Positions 25,494 to 34,875 are shown, counted from the first letter of the stretch. The stretch is DNA of 64,000 nt from Mycetocola_A sp015752285 (GCF_015752285.1 NZ_JADOUY010000001.1:310001-374000); one strand, 5' to 3'. Notes: generated by a model from the sequence alone, not told the origin. Numbers and translations are program-made.

Positions 25494-25531
25494 CGAATGC
25501 TCGTCAGGCACCCGTGCCTGGCGAGCATTCG
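25494..25531. terminator. Bidirectional hairpin between the secreted protein and DUF1206 genes
   Basis: CGAATGCTCG-t-CAGGCAC / GTGCCTG-g-CGAGCATTCG stem of 17 bp. Serves two convergent genes. Confidence 0.75.
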
Positions 25532-25544
25532 TCGGTTCAGACGG

Positions 25545-26450
25545 TCAGCGCTCGTTGACGGATGTCACTACCATCGGCCCCTTGCGCAGGTAGCGAGCGC
25601 GGGCGAACAGATACAACCCGTAGGCGATGAAGCCAGCCGCCATCAGCACCAGAAGCAGACCGCCGCCCAGCGGGAGCGTGGCCACCCACTTCAATGCCCC
25701 GTCCAGGCCGCGAGCGGCGCCAGGCTCGGTGAACGCGGCGGCAACGAGAAACAGGACGCCTGTGATCACGAGCGCCAGCCCCTTGGCCGTGTGACCGACC
25801 ACGCCGAGGGCTCCGACGAACCAGGACACGGCGCCGTCGAGCGGCCGGAGCTCTTCTCGGAAGTTCCGTGTGACCCCGCGAAACACGAGGGTGCCGCCGA
25901 TCGTCCCCACCAGGACGCCGACGATCGCGAGCACGAAGACTCCGCCGGGCATGCCGAGCAGGGTGGCGCTGAGGGACTGCCACGTCTCCGACGCATCCGA
26001 TCGACCGCCGAGCGCATAGAAGCCGACCACTACGCCGATCGCCGCGTAGCCGAGGGCCTTGCCGAGGTTGGTGATGCGGCGCATGACGACGAGCCGCGGC
26101 TTGGTGGAGACCACCTGCGCCGCTTCGGTCCACTGAAGCAGAGCCAGTCCGAAGAGCGCAATCGTGGCTGCCCAGAGCAGGAACACGCCGCCGGGCCCGC
26201 CGGAGACGCTACGGAGAGCCCCGGACTGGTCGGCGTCACCGCTCGCTCCCCAGGCGACTCCGATGGCGATCGTTCCGATCAGCACGTGGATGATCCCGTT
26301 GGCGATGAGCCCGGCCCGGCCGAACCCCCTGACGCGCGGGTCGCGGTTGGCTCGCTGGGCGGCGGCCTTCATCTCGGCGATTCTGCGCGCGTTGTCGCTG
26401 CCGGCATCGGGGCCGGGCCCGGTCGGCTCTTCGTCAGTTGTGTGCACCAC
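25545..26450 (-). CDS. DUF1206 domain-containing membrane protein
   Basis: A 301-residue protein built from three repeats of a two-helix unit, as in DUF1206: GFGRAGLIANGIIHVLIGTIAIGVAW, NLGKALGYAAIGVVVGFYAL and GVVGHTAKGLALVITGVLFLVAA. Acidic cytoplasmic N-terminus. Start is GTG. Function of the family is unknown. Confidence 0.9.
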   Translation of the reverse strand: MVHTTDEEPTGPGPDAGSDNARRIAEMKAAAQRANRDPRVRGFGRAGLIANGIIHVLIGTIAIGVAWGASGDADQSGALRSVSGGPGGVFLLWAATIALFGLALLQWTEAAQVVSTKPRLVVMRRITNLGKALGYAAIGVVVGFYALGGRSDASETWQSLSATLLGMPGGVFVLAIVGVLVGTIGGTLVFRGVTRNFREELRPLDGAVSWFVGALGVVGHTAKGLALVITGVLFLVAAAFTEPGAARGLDGALKWVATLPLGGGLLLVLMAAGFIAYGLYLFARARYLRKGPMVVTSVNER

Positions 26451-26566
26451 GCGTCACCGCCGGCGACATCGGCACGGCGGAATGTTCTGGGCGGTGGGTC
26501 ACGCTCTCATCCTAGAAAGATTCTTCACCTCCTCAACACCGGATCGCGGCAACCCCGGCCACAGTG

Positions 26567-26835
26567 TCATTGGTAGGTTCGGACGATCAGCCATTCCGAC
26601 TCGGCGTGAACGGCGTCGACGACGATGGATTCCCCGGAATCATCGGTCACCTGAAACCGCCAGGGCCAATGCGGACGAGGGGCGCATGGGTCAGGAGCGG
26701 GTGCACATACTCCGGCTCGCCGAAGATCCCGGTCGGGGTGTCAGACACCCGCCAGCGTCGGTCACGCCAGTACATCCGGAGCGGTCGGGTACCGTCGGTC
26801 CAGATCGTTGCAGTGCGATCCGTCAGGGTGTCCAT
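26567..26835 (-). pseudogene. Frameshifted DUF6504-like small protein
   Basis: The first frame, from ATG at 26835, reads MDTLTDRTATIWTDGTRPLR and continues to ...LTHAPLVRIGPGGFR, then stops at 26647. In another frame the sequence continues as RPHWPWRFQVTDDSGESI... to ...SEWLIVRTYQ and stops at 26567. The joined product (about 89 residues, with PLRMYWRDRRWRV and PWRFQV) resembles DUF6504 proteins. The total of 269 bases is one short of a multiple of three, so one base appears lost near 26680. It could be a true mutation or a sequencing error. Confidence 0.65.
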
Positions 26836-26978
26836 GATGCCTCATTCGTAGATATGTTCGAATGTTAATGAAGCATAGACGCATCTCTGCGACACGCCAA
26901 GCACGAATTGGCGGGTCGATCACAGGGCGGATGCGACGCCGAGAACTCTGTCAGGCCGCTCTCGTAGGCTGGTCTCCT

Positions 26979-27638
26979 ATGCGTCTCCTTCTCATCCGCC
27001 ACGGCCAGACGCCAGCCAATGTGCTCGGCGCCCTCGACACCCGTCACCCCGGTCCAGGACTGACCGAGCTCGGTCACCGGCAGGCTGCAGCTATTCCAGG
27101 AGCTCTCCGCGACGAACGGATCGACGGCATCGTCGTCTCGACGCTTCTTCGTACCCAGCTGACGGCCGCACCGCTCTCAGCGGACCTCGGCCTGGAGCGG
27201 CAGGTGATCGACGGCATCCACGAGATCGAAGCGAGCGACCTCGAGGGTCTGAGCAGCCACGCGGCCGCGATGCAGTACATGGAGACGGTCTTCTCCTGGG
27301 CGTCAGGGGACCTCGACCGGCCGATGCCCGGCGGCCCGAACGGGCACGATTTCTTCGGACGGTTCGATGCAGCGATCTCCTCGATCGCCTCCGGGCACGA
27401 CGGCACGGTCGCGGTGGTCAGTCACGGCGCCGCGATCCGCACCTGGGCCGCTGCGCGGGCAGGCAACGTCGACGTCGATTACGCGGCCGAGCACGCCCTG
27501 TCGAACACGGGGGTCGTCATCGTCAGCGGCACCGTGCTCGGCGGCTGGACCGTCGAGGAGTGGGACGGCGAGCCGATCGGCGGGTCGACCCTGCGCGACC
27601 CGTCGGCAGACGACCCCACCGGCGACACCCTCGGCTGA
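26979..27638 (+). CDS. Histidine phosphatase family protein (phosphoglycerate mutase-like)
   Basis: A 219-residue enzyme of the histidine phosphatase superfamily. The catalytic motif LLLIRHGQT is at the very N-terminus, Glu at HEIEASDLEGL, and the second histidine in VAVVSHGAAIR. The start at 26979 places the RHG motif at residues 7-9 as in the family. Substrate unknown: sugar phosphates or nucleotides are possible. Confidence 0.92.
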   Translation: MRLLLIRHGQTPANVLGALDTRHPGPGLTELGHRQAAAIPGALRDERIDGIVVSTLLRTQLTAAPLSADLGLERQVIDGIHEIEASDLEGLSSHAAAMQYMETVFSWASGDLDRPMPGGPNGHDFFGRFDAAISSIASGHDGTVAVVSHGAAIRTWAAARAGNVDVDYAAEHALSNTGVVIVSGTVLGGWTVEEWDGEPIGGSTLRDPSADDPTGDTLG

Positions 27639-27642
27639 CGGC

Positions 27643-28623
27643 TCAGGCCCGCAGCTCCCGCCCGCCGGCATCCAGCTGACCGTTGTCGATGAGCCAGCGG
27701 AGTCCGTCGGCGATCGCTTCGGCAGAGGTGTACTCCGGGGAATAGCCGAGATCCGAGACCGCCGCGGCGATACTCATCGACGGGCTCCGGGTGACGTGAT
27801 CGCTGGTTGCGGCGGCGTCCTCCTCCGACAGTGTCTCCAGGAACGCGTCGAGCGGCAGGTATTCGAGTGCGGCCTCCTGGCCGAACCAGCCGGCGGCGGT
27901 CTCAGCGATCCCGCGCAGGGTCATCGACCGCTCCGACACGACGTGGTAGCTCTTGCCTGCCGCGACATCCGGTCGGGCGACGGCACGCTCGAAGCACTGG
28001 GCCACGTCGTCGGCGTGCACGTGGTGCACGGTCTCGAGGCCCAGGTTGGGCACCGTCACCGTCGCGCCTGCAGCGAGCTTCTCCCACACTTCGACGTCGA
28101 AGTTGGCAGCGGCGTTGACCATCGGCCAGCCAGGTCCGGTGATGTGCCCGGGGTGCAGCACGGTCGACCGCAGCCCACCCGGACGTGACGACTCCGCCAG
28201 CAGGAGCGACTCGATGGCGGCCTTGCCCACGCCGTAGTCACCGAACGGCCGACGCGGATCGGACTCCGTCGTCGGCACCGCGACACCGTGGCCATGCACC
28301 CAGATCGTGCCGCAGCTGACCAGGTGATCGACCCGCCCGCGCAAAGCCTCGACCAATTGGCTGGCCGAGTCCTCGGTGAAGCACATCATGTCGATGACGA
28401 TCTCGGCATCGAGGTCGGCAATCGCGCCGGCGAACGAGCCATCGGCGTCGCCGGCATCTCGGTCGAGCGCGACCCGGGTGACCTGCTTCCAGGCAGCATC
28501 ATCCCGGTACGGCGACCGGATGCCTCGACTCACCGCGACGACGTCATGGCCGGCCCGGACGAGTCTCGGAACGAGGTACCCCCCGACATGTCCTGTTGCT
28601 CCGATGACGACGATGCGCGACAT
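27643..28623 (-). CDS. NAD-dependent epimerase/dehydratase family protein (extended SDR)
   Basis: A 326-residue Rossmann protein beginning IVVIGATGHVGGYLVPRLVRAGHDVVAVSRG. The catalytic Tyr-Lys appears in FGDYGVGKAAIESLL, and HVHADDVAQCFERAV matches the extended-SDR substrate domain. GGAGGA ribosome-binding site. It lies 103 bp downstream of the TerC gene. Substrate not known. Confidence 0.9.
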   Translation of the reverse strand: MSRIVVIGATGHVGGYLVPRLVRAGHDVVAVSRGIRSPYRDDAAWKQVTRVALDRDAGDADGSFAGAIADLDAEIVIDMMCFTEDSASQLVEALRGRVDHLVSCGTIWVHGHGVAVPTTESDPRRPFGDYGVGKAAIESLLLAESSRPGGLRSTVLHPGHITGPGWPMVNAAANFDVEVWEKLAAGATVTVPNLGLETVHHVHADDVAQCFERAVARPDVAAGKSYHVVSERSMTLRGIAETAAGWFGQEAALEYLPLDAFLETLSEEDAAATSDHVTRSPSMSIAAAVSDLGYSPEYTSAEAIADGLRWLIDNGQLDAGGRELRA

Positions 28624-28726
28624 GGGGATCCTCCGATGCGTTGGCTGAGGTAGCGAGCCTACGGCAGCGGTTCGGTGTTGGCGCCCCCTCTTGTAGACGC
28701 GAACTCAGGAGTGTAGGCGGCGAGCC

Positions 28727-29914
28727 TCAGCGCTGGAGCGACTCGTCGTGTTCCCGGTGTGCGCGTTCGACCAGTTCCATCAGCTTCGCTTCGTCGCGGG
28801 CCAGCGCACGGTACTTGGGCGGAAGCGCCCGGATCGCGTTTTCCTCGTCGACCAGCCGGTTGAAGACGCGCGCACGTTCGGCGGCATCCGTCGTGTATTC
28901 GAGGTCGATGTACTCGGTGGCGTGACGGCGTGCGCCGGAGATCGCGGACTGCGCCTTGCCGCGCGGGCTGACGACGGAGGCGATCACCGTGACGACCAGG
29001 ACCCCGATGATCACCGTGAGCGAGAGACCGGTGCTGATCTCGATGACCGGAACGGGCTGGCCGTCGTTGATGAACGGCACGTTGTTCTCGTGCAGCGCGT
29101 GAAGGATGAGTTTCACGCCGATGAAGCCGAGGATGGCGGCGAGGCCGTATGAGAGGTAGACGAGGCGGTCGAGCAGACCGTCGATAAGGAAGTAGAGCTG
29201 GCGCAGTCCGAGAAGGGAGAACGCCGTTGCCGTGAAGACGATGAAAATGTCCTGCGTCAGTCCGAAGATCGCGGGAATCGAGTCGAGGGCGAAGAGGATG
29301 TCTGTTCCACCGATCGCCACCATCACGAGCAGCATCGGGGTGAGCACCCGACGGCCATTCTCCATCGTGAAGAGCTTGTCGCCGTCGTAATGCTGTGAGG
29401 TGGGCAGGATCTTGCGGGCGATCTTCACCATGATGTTGTCAGCCGAGTGCCCCTCGTCACCCTTGGGTTTGAGCAGGTTTCCCGCGGTGAGCAGCAGGAT
29501 GAGGCCGAAGAAGTAGAACACCCACGCGAACATGTTGATGAGCGCTGCGCCGAGCAGGATGAAGCCGGTGCGGGCGATGAGCGAGAACACGATGCCGAAG
29601 AGGAGCACCTTCTGCTGGTCTTCACGCGGAACCCGGAAGCTCGACATGATGATGAGGAAGACGAACAGGTTGTCGACCGACAGCGCCTTCTCGGTGACGT
29701 AACCGGCGAAGTACTCCGATCCGGGGTCGACCCCACCGAAGATGAGGATGCCGAACCCGAAGAGGATCGCGATTCCCACGTAGATCGACGACCAGATCGC
29801 CGCTTCCTTCAGCGTGGGGATGTGTGCCTTGCGCACATGGAAGAAGAAGTCGAAGACGAGCAGCGCGACGATGAACGCGATGGTCAGGGTCCAGATCAGC
29901 GGGGAGACATCCAT
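28727..29914 (-). CDS. TerC family integral membrane protein
   Basis: About 395 residues with seven to nine membrane helices. The TerC pattern is plain: ILIFGGVDPGSEYFAGYVTEKALSVDNLFVFLIIM with acidic residues in helices, and GTDILFALDSIPAIFGLTQD. Family members are linked to metal efflux (manganese, Alx-type) and tellurite response. A C-terminal charged tail (ATEYIDLEYTTDAAERARVF ...) is cytoplasmic. No yybP-ykoY element is seen upstream. Start at 29914 (MDVSPLIWTLTIAFIVALLV) fits the first helix. Confidence 0.93.
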   Translation of the reverse strand: MDVSPLIWTLTIAFIVALLVFDFFFHVRKAHIPTLKEAAIWSSIYVGIAILFGFGILIFGGVDPGSEYFAGYVTEKALSVDNLFVFLIIMSSFRVPREDQQKVLLFGIVFSLIARTGFILLGAALINMFAWVFYFFGLILLLTAGNLLKPKGDEGHSADNIMVKIARKILPTSQHYDGDKLFTMENGRRVLTPMLLVMVAIGGTDILFALDSIPAIFGLTQDIFIVFTATAFSLLGLRQLYFLIDGLLDRLVYLSYGLAAILGFIGVKLILHALHENNVPFINDGQPVPVIEISTGLSLTVIIGVLVVTVIASVVSPRGKAQSAISGARRHATEYIDLEYTTDAAERARVFNRLVDEENAIRALPPKYRALARDEAKLMELVERAHREHDESLQR

Positions 29915-30080
29915 CGGTGGTCCATTCACAGGTGGCTGGCCGGCGGGTGCTGGCCAGCGATCGGAAATGCGGCGAATCCAGCGTATCGAAACGGGGCTGC
30001 CGATCTGCTGTGAGGATGCAAGCCCTTGTCTGCACTTCTTCGCGCTGCCTACTGTGGGGCGCCGAACAGAGGAGCAACGA

Positions 30081-30863
30081 ATGGCTATGAAGCCCCGAAC
30101 CAAATCCGGACGCGGAGCGACACTCACGCGAGATGTTGCTCCCGGCATCCATCGACTGGAACACGCCTACGTCAACTGTTACCTGATCGAGGATGCCGGG
30201 TCGATCACGATCATCGACGCTGCGTTCCCGTCGACCTGGTCGCACGTTCTCACGGCGCTCGGTGAGATCGGGCGGTCACTCGTCGACGTCAAGGCGCTCG
30301 TTCTCACCCACGCACACTTCGACCACGTCGGGTTCGCCGCGAGGGCCGTCGCAGAAACCCACGCACCGGTCTGGGTTCACCCGGAGGACCGTCGACTGGC
30401 CGCTCATCCGTATCGATACAGGCGTGAGCGGACGCCCTTCCTCTACCCATTCGCCTACCCGCGGGCCGTGAACGTCCTCGCAGCCATGACTGCTGCGGGA
30501 GCCTTGACGGTAAAGGGCGTCAGCGACGTGCGCGAGTTGCCGTCCAGCGGAGTGCTCGACGTGCCGGGGCATCCAACAGTGGTGTACACACCTGGCCACA
30601 CGAACGGCCACTGCGCGCTGCATTTCGCCGACCGCGACACTCTGATCACCGGCGACGCACTCGTCACCCTCGACCCGTACAAGGGTGCGCGCGGCGCTCA
30701 GATCATCGCCGGCGCCGCCACCGCTGATTCCGCGCGAGCCCTCGAGTCTCTGACCGCACTGGCAGAGACCGGAGCGATGATCGTGCTGCCTGGGCACGGT
30801 GAACCCTGGCTCGCCGGGATCCGCGCGGCGGTGCAGGCCGCCAAAGCCGTCGGTGCTTCCTGA
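30081..30863 (+). CDS. MBL fold metallo-hydrolase
   Basis: A 260-residue metallo-beta-lactamase-fold hydrolase. The metal motif THAHFDH (about residues 77-83), then TPGHTNGH, ITGDAL and the final PGHGEPW give a complete two-metal site. AGAGGAG ribosome-binding site before 30081. Divergent from TerC. Substrate unknown. Confidence 0.92.
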   Translation: MAMKPRTKSGRGATLTRDVAPGIHRLEHAYVNCYLIEDAGSITIIDAAFPSTWSHVLTALGEIGRSLVDVKALVLTHAHFDHVGFAARAVAETHAPVWVHPEDRRLAAHPYRYRRERTPFLYPFAYPRAVNVLAAMTAAGALTVKGVSDVRELPSSGVLDVPGHPTVVYTPGHTNGHCALHFADRDTLITGDALVTLDPYKGARGAQIIAGAATADSARALESLTALAETGAMIVLPGHGEPWLAGIRAAVQAAKAVGAS

Positions 30864-30920
30864 ACCCGCAGCGTCGTCAGATGTGCGGATGACGCACCCA
30901 TCGACACTCCCCGCGGCCGC

Positions 30921-31415
30921 TTACTGCCCGGGTGAACCGCCGAGGATCCTCAGAAGACCCGCGAGTTGTGCCTGCTGCTGGGTGGTCAGCAGTTGAAGTT
31001 CATCGGCCTCGAGCTGAACGAGGGCAACCATGGCTGCGTCCACCCGCTCCATCCCGGCAGGGGTCAGCCTGGCAAGGTTGCTCCGCCCGTCGCTGGGGTT
31101 CGCCTTGCGGGCGAGCAGGCCACGGGCGGCGAGGTTCTCGAGGCGGTTCGACATCGCCGCCGTGCCGATCATCGTGGCCCGCGAAAGTTCCATCGGGCTC
31201 ATCTCGTGCGGCGGCTCTGCCCGGCGCAGCGCCGCGAGGACGTCGAACTCCCAGCTGCTCAGCTCTGCACTTCGGAAAGCAGCCGCTCGCAGTTCACTGA
31301 GTCTGAGGGCGACGCGTCGAAGCCGCGACATGACATCCAGCGGGGTGAAGTCCACACCAGGAATGCGATCGGCCCAGGCATCGACCAGCAGGTCCACCTC
31401 GTCGTCATCCCTCAC
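30921..31415 (-). CDS. MarR family transcriptional regulator
   Basis: A 164-residue winged-helix regulator: LSSWEFDVLAALRRAEPPHEMSPMELSRATMIGTAAMSNRLENLAARGLLARKANPSDGRSNLARLTPAGMERV. The wing with D-G-R is typical. It is convergent with the MBL-fold gene and upstream of arfB. Ligand and targets unknown. Confidence 0.92.
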   Translation of the reverse strand: MRDDDEVDLLVDAWADRIPGVDFTPLDVMSRLRRVALRLSELRAAAFRSAELSSWEFDVLAALRRAEPPHEMSPMELSRATMIGTAAMSNRLENLAARGLLARKANPSDGRSNLARLTPAGMERVDAAMVALVQLEADELQLLTTQQQAQLAGLLRILGGSPGQ

Positions 31416-31535
31416 GGTCTCTCCTGCCCCTCACTGACATCCTGCCGCACGATCGGGTGCTCCTCCGCAAAATTCCGGCGGCACGTCGAAATCATCAGCG
31501 ACCGCTTCTGCTGTGTAGTCTCCCACCGGCCGGGA

Positions 31536-31958
31536 TCACTCGGGCGGCGGTCGCCTGCGCTGACGCTTCGTCTCCGACCGTTGACCCTTTGCGGCGAGCC
31601 GTCGACGGTTCGAACCCCGCGTGGCCTTCGTCGGACGACGGCTGACCGGTGCAGGGGCGAGCCCGTTCCGGATGAGATCGGCCAGTTTGAGCAGCGAGGT
31701 CTCACGATTGCGGAGCTGGGAGCGCTGCTCCGATGAGGCCACCGTGATCACTCCGGCGACGAGGCGTTGCGCCAGGCGTGCCAGGAGCAACTCCCGCTGA
31801 GCGTCGGACAGGGCGGACGACTCGGCCACGCTCCACGACAACTCGACCCGGGTGTCTGACGTGTTCACGTGCTGCCCGCCCGGGCCGGACGATCGCGAAA
31901 ATCTCCAACGCAGTTCGGACGCAGGGATCGTCAGCGCCGGAGACACGTCGAGATCCAT
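31536..31958 (-). CDS. arfB: Alternative ribosome-rescue peptidyl-tRNA hydrolase ArfB
   Basis: A 140-residue protein of the ArfB/YaeJ family that frees stalled ribosomes lacking a stop codon. The catalytic GGQ motif lies at residues 27-29 (RSSGPGGQHVNTSDTRVEL). The basic C-terminal tail (RRPTKATRGSNRRRLAAKG ... KRQRRRPPPE) matches the part that enters the empty mRNA channel. Start at 31958 gives the standard length. Confidence 0.93.
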   Translation of the reverse strand: MDLDVSPALTIPASELRWRFSRSSGPGGQHVNTSDTRVELSWSVAESSALSDAQRELLLARLAQRLVAGVITVASSEQRSQLRNRETSLLKLADLIRNGLAPAPVSRRPTKATRGSNRRRLAAKGQRSETKRQRRRPPPE

Positions 31959-32123
31959 TGTCCAAGCGTCGCACGCCGACATCACCGAGTACACCGGCGA
32001 CAGCTGTCCTCCAAAGGGTGGACTATCCCGCACCCGCACCCGCAGCTAAGGTCAGACTGCGGGAATCCTCCGAGGGAGTCGGGTTCCGGAATCGCACAAT
32101 CCCCCAGCTGTGCCCCCAGCTGA

Positions 32124-32168
32124 AAGACCCCCTCTGAACCGCCATAGGGACGGTTCACAGGGGGTCTT
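32124..32168. terminator. Intrinsic terminator
   Basis: AAGACCCCCT-ct-GAACCG / CGGTTC-ac-AGGGGGTCTT, a 16-bp stem followed by CTTTACAC on the plus strand and TTTC on the minus strand. It lies between the arfB start and the end of the SDR gene. The remaining sequence 32169-32338 shows nothing I can identify. Confidence 0.75.
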
Positions 32169-32338
32169 CTTTACACAAACCGGTGCAGATCACACAGGTG
32201 CATTCCGCTCCGGCTCCGGCCAATGCCCCTTGGCCAGAGCTTCTGAGCCTAGTTCTGTGATAACTGCCGGAACATGGGTATCTCTCCCCATGTCGAAAGT
32301 GGTAAAAGCCTCGATGTGCGCTGATTGTGACGCAGCGA

Positions 32339-33157
32339 TCAGGCTACCGCCGTCCGCGGTTGTGCGCCCTGGTCGATCGTGGCGTACGCCTTTCTCGGTT
32401 CCTGGGTAGCGAACTTGCCGCCGCTGACGTCGATGAGGGTTCCGGTGATGTAGGACGCCAGGTCGCTGGCCAGGAAGCACAGCAGGTGAGCGACATCTGC
32501 CGCCCGGCCCCATCGACGCAAGGACAGCATGTCGAGGCGCTCCGCCTGCTCGATCTCGTTCATCTCGGCGAAGCCGTTGATGCTGGTCGGGATCATTCCT
32601 GGGGCATAGGAATTGGCCGTGATGCCCCACGGGCCCAGCTCTCCGGCCAGGGTGCGCGTGAATTGCACCACCGCCGCCTTGGAAGCCGCGTATGCCGAGG
32701 CTCCGACGCTCGGGATGAGGACGGCAAAGGAGGCCGCGTTGAGGATGCGCCCGGCCCCCTGGCGCTTCATGTGCGGAGACACCGCCTTGCAGGTGTTGAA
32801 CGTGCCACGGGTGTTGACCTCGAAGCAACGATCCCACAGGTCGACATCGAGATCATCGACCAAACCGACGGCATTGATCCCGGCGTTGTTGATCAAGACG
32901 TCAATGCGACCGTGCCGCGTCGCCACGTCATCGATGAGCGTCTTCACCACGGCAAAGTCCCGGACGTCGCACACGGACTGCTCGCCTGACCAACCGTTCT
33001 CTTCGAACACATCACCCAGCGCATCGAGGTCCGCTTCGGTGATGTCGAGAGCGATGACGGTGGCACCCTCTCGCGCGAAGGTCTCCGTGATCTCGAGCCC
33101 GATACCCCGAGCGGCGCCGGTCACCACGACGACTTTTCGTTCCAGATCGATCAGCAT
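32339..33157 (-). CDS. SDR family NAD(P)-dependent oxidoreductase
   Basis: A 272-residue classical short-chain dehydrogenase: VVVTGAARGIGLEI (coenzyme), NNAGINAVG, catalytic S-Y-x3-K in SAYAASKAAVVQ and PGMIPTSING. The C-terminal GGKFATQEPRK tail is normal. It is divergent from a second SDR gene and shares with it the TACTATA palindrome, so both are likely controlled by the GntR regulator at 34046. Probably oxidises a sugar alcohol or related polyol. Confidence 0.9.
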   Translation of the reverse strand: MLIDLERKVVVVTGAARGIGLEITETFAREGATVIALDITEADLDALGDVFEENGWSGEQSVCDVRDFAVVKTLIDDVATRHGRIDVLINNAGINAVGLVDDLDVDLWDRCFEVNTRGTFNTCKAVSPHMKRQGAGRILNAASFAVLIPSVGASAYAASKAAVVQFTRTLAGELGPWGITANSYAPGMIPTSINGFAEMNEIEQAERLDMLSLRRWGRAADVAHLLCFLASDLASYITGTLIDVSGGKFATQEPRKAYATIDQGAQPRTAVA

Positions 33158-33195
33158 GGATTCCACTTCGTCGCATCGGACAGGTCGATAAAACA

Positions 33196-33215
33196 TACTA
33201 TATAGACCTATAGTA
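33196..33215. promoter_or_regulatory. GntR-type operator between divergent SDR genes
   Basis: TACTATATAGACCTATAGTA: perfect 7-bp arms TACTATA / TATAGTA with a six-base centre, AT-rich in a GC-rich background. The position, 38 bp from one SDR start and 54 bp from the other, suits one operator serving both promoters. The FCD-type GntR gene follows in the rightward operon. Confidence 0.65.
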
Positions 33216-33269
33216 CCCATCAGATATTCTTTTATGAATGACGGGATCGCCGTCCTGAGTGGAGACATC

Positions 33270-34049
33270 ATGACGAGAAGCACCGAAGACACATCAGGAC
33301 CCGTGATGTGGGTGACGGGTGCCGGCAGCGGAATGGGCCGGGCGACCTCGGTCGCCGCCGCACGACTGGGGTACCGGGTGGCGCTCACGGGCCGCCGCGC
33401 GGACGCCCTGGATCGAACGGCAGAACTCGTCGCCGAGGCGGGAGGGCGGAGCCTGGTTCAGGCCATGGATGCCACGGACGACGACGACGTTCGCGCCGCG
33501 CACGACACAATACTCGGCAGGTGGGGGCCGGTGACTCGGACCGTGCTGTCTGCCGGGCTCAACACTCCCTATCGCTACTGGCGCGACCAGTCCGTCTCGA
33601 CTTTCGCCGAGATCGTCCAGACGAATCTCATCGCGGCAGCCCGGGTCGTGGATCACGTCCTGCCCGGCATGCGGGATGCCGGCGACGGCGTGGTCGTCTT
33701 AATCTCGTCATATTCGGGGTGGCGGTTTTCGCCCGACGCCGGGGTGGCATACAGCGCGAGCAAGACCGCACTCGCCTCGCTGGCGGAGTCGCTCAACGCG
33801 CAGGAGAATGCCAACGGCATCCGGGCCTGTCATCTGTGCCCTGGCGACGTCGACACCGAGTTCCTCACCATGCGCCCGACCGTGCCTGGCACATCCGATC
33901 GTCGGGAGATGCTCAGCGCTGACGACATCGCGCGGGCGGTCCTGTTCGTGATGGAGAGTCCTTCCCATGTGTGCATCAATGAACTGGTCATCAGCCCGAC
34001 GAAGAAGAATGGTCCTGCCGGACGCACCTCGACCGGCGGGTTGGGTTGA
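33270..34049 (+). CDS. SDR family oxidoreductase
   Basis: A 259-residue classical SDR with WVTGAGSGMGRATSVAAARLG, the catalytic Tyr-Lys in AYSASKTALASL and PGDVDTEF. The start at 33270 has GGAGA seven bases upstream. It overlaps the GntR regulator gene by a few bases. The C-terminus (NELVISPTKKNGP) is like ketone reductases of the YdfG group. Substrate unknown. Confidence 0.9.
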   Translation: MTRSTEDTSGPVMWVTGAGSGMGRATSVAAARLGYRVALTGRRADALDRTAELVAEAGGRSLVQAMDATDDDDVRAAHDTILGRWGPVTRTVLSAGLNTPYRYWRDQSVSTFAEIVQTNLIAAARVVDHVLPGMRDAGDGVVVLISSYSGWRFSPDAGVAYSASKTALASLAESLNAQENANGIRACHLCPGDVDTEFLTMRPTVPGTSDRREMLSADDIARAVLFVMESPSHVCINELVISPTKKNGPAGRTSTGGLG

Positions 34050-34777
34050 CCTCGGTGAGTCCCGGCGCCGGCAGGGGCGCGCACGCCGGGAGCGCCGCCT
34101 CCTCGCGGCCGAGCGCCTTCACCCAGGTCACCGAGCGGATCGGCGGAGCGATCTGCGACGGCACCTACCCGCCCGGAACCGTGCTCACCGTTGAGGAACT
34201 CGAGGTCGTGACTGGTGCGTCGCGCAGTGTCGTGCGCGAAGCCGCGCGGGTTCTGGCCTCCAAGGGACTTCTGCGAGCCCGGAAGAGGGTAGGCCTGGAG
34301 ATTCTCGGCGAAGGCGAGTGGAGCCTTTTCGATGCTCAGGTGATCCGGTGGCGGCTCGATTCTCCTCAACGACAGACGCAGCTCGCGTCGCTTCACCAGT
34401 TGCGTATCGCCATCGAGCCGGAGGCCGCCCGACTCGCCGCGGAGAACGGCACCCCGGAACAGGCGGGTGAGATCATCAGCGCGGCGGGTCGGTTGTGGTC
34501 AGCGGGGGTCGACGGTGAACACGACCAGTTCCTGCGCGACGACGCGAGCCTCCACCGCCTGATCCTTCGCGCGTCCGGCAATCCGATGTTCGCGCAACTG
34601 TCCGACGTCATCCATGAAGCACTCCGCGAGCGCACCCTCCATGAGCTGACGATCCGGCCGATCAGTCTCAGTGACGTGCAGCTGCATGTCGACCTGGCCG
34701 GACAGATTCAGCGTCGGCGCGGGAATGAAGCCGGGGCGACCATGCGCGAAATCATTCGCCGGACGCAACCCTCGTAG
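34046..34777 (+). CDS. GntR family regulator, FadR subfamily (FCD domain)
   Basis: About 243 residues: winged helix (VTERIGGAICDGTYPPGTVLTVEELEVVTGASRSVVREAARVLASKGLLRARKRVGLEI) followed by a helical FCD effector domain with the metal residues of the family (RDDASLHRLILRASGN, DVQLHVDLAGQI). TTG at 34046 overlaps the SDR stop; GTG at 34055 is an alternative. Likely controls the divergent SDR genes through the palindrome at 33196-33215. Confidence 0.9.
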   Translation: MTSVSPGAGRGAHAGSAASSRPSAFTQVTERIGGAICDGTYPPGTVLTVEELEVVTGASRSVVREAARVLASKGLLRARKRVGLEILGEGEWSLFDAQVIRWRLDSPQRQTQLASLHQLRIAIEPEAARLAAENGTPEQAGEIISAAGRLWSAGVDGEHDQFLRDDASLHRLILRASGNPMFAQLSDVIHEALRERTLHELTIRPISLSDVQLHVDLAGQIQRRRGNEAGATMREIIRRTQPS

Positions 34778-34875
34778 CTCTGCGGCATTCTGGCAGAGTA
34801 TGCGCGCTCCGGAGGTTGGGTCGCCGATCGTGGGCAGTTCGGGCCCGGCGTCGCGCGCAGCCCCATACTGAGGTC

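Noticed and set aside
29915..30080. Possible yybP-ykoY riboswitch upstream of TerC.
   Set aside because: The conserved GGGGAGTAG and GAGACCTT elements are absent; only the transporter at 41031 has them.
31600..31625. GGTTCGAACCCC resembling a tRNA T-arm.
   Set aside because: It lies within the arfB coding sequence (Gly-Ser-Asn-Arg) and the rest of a cloverleaf is missing.
32040..32123. Possible tRNA-like or tmRNA end near the CCCCCAGCTG repeat.
   Set aside because: No T-loop or acceptor pairing could be drawn; only the terminator that follows is convincing.
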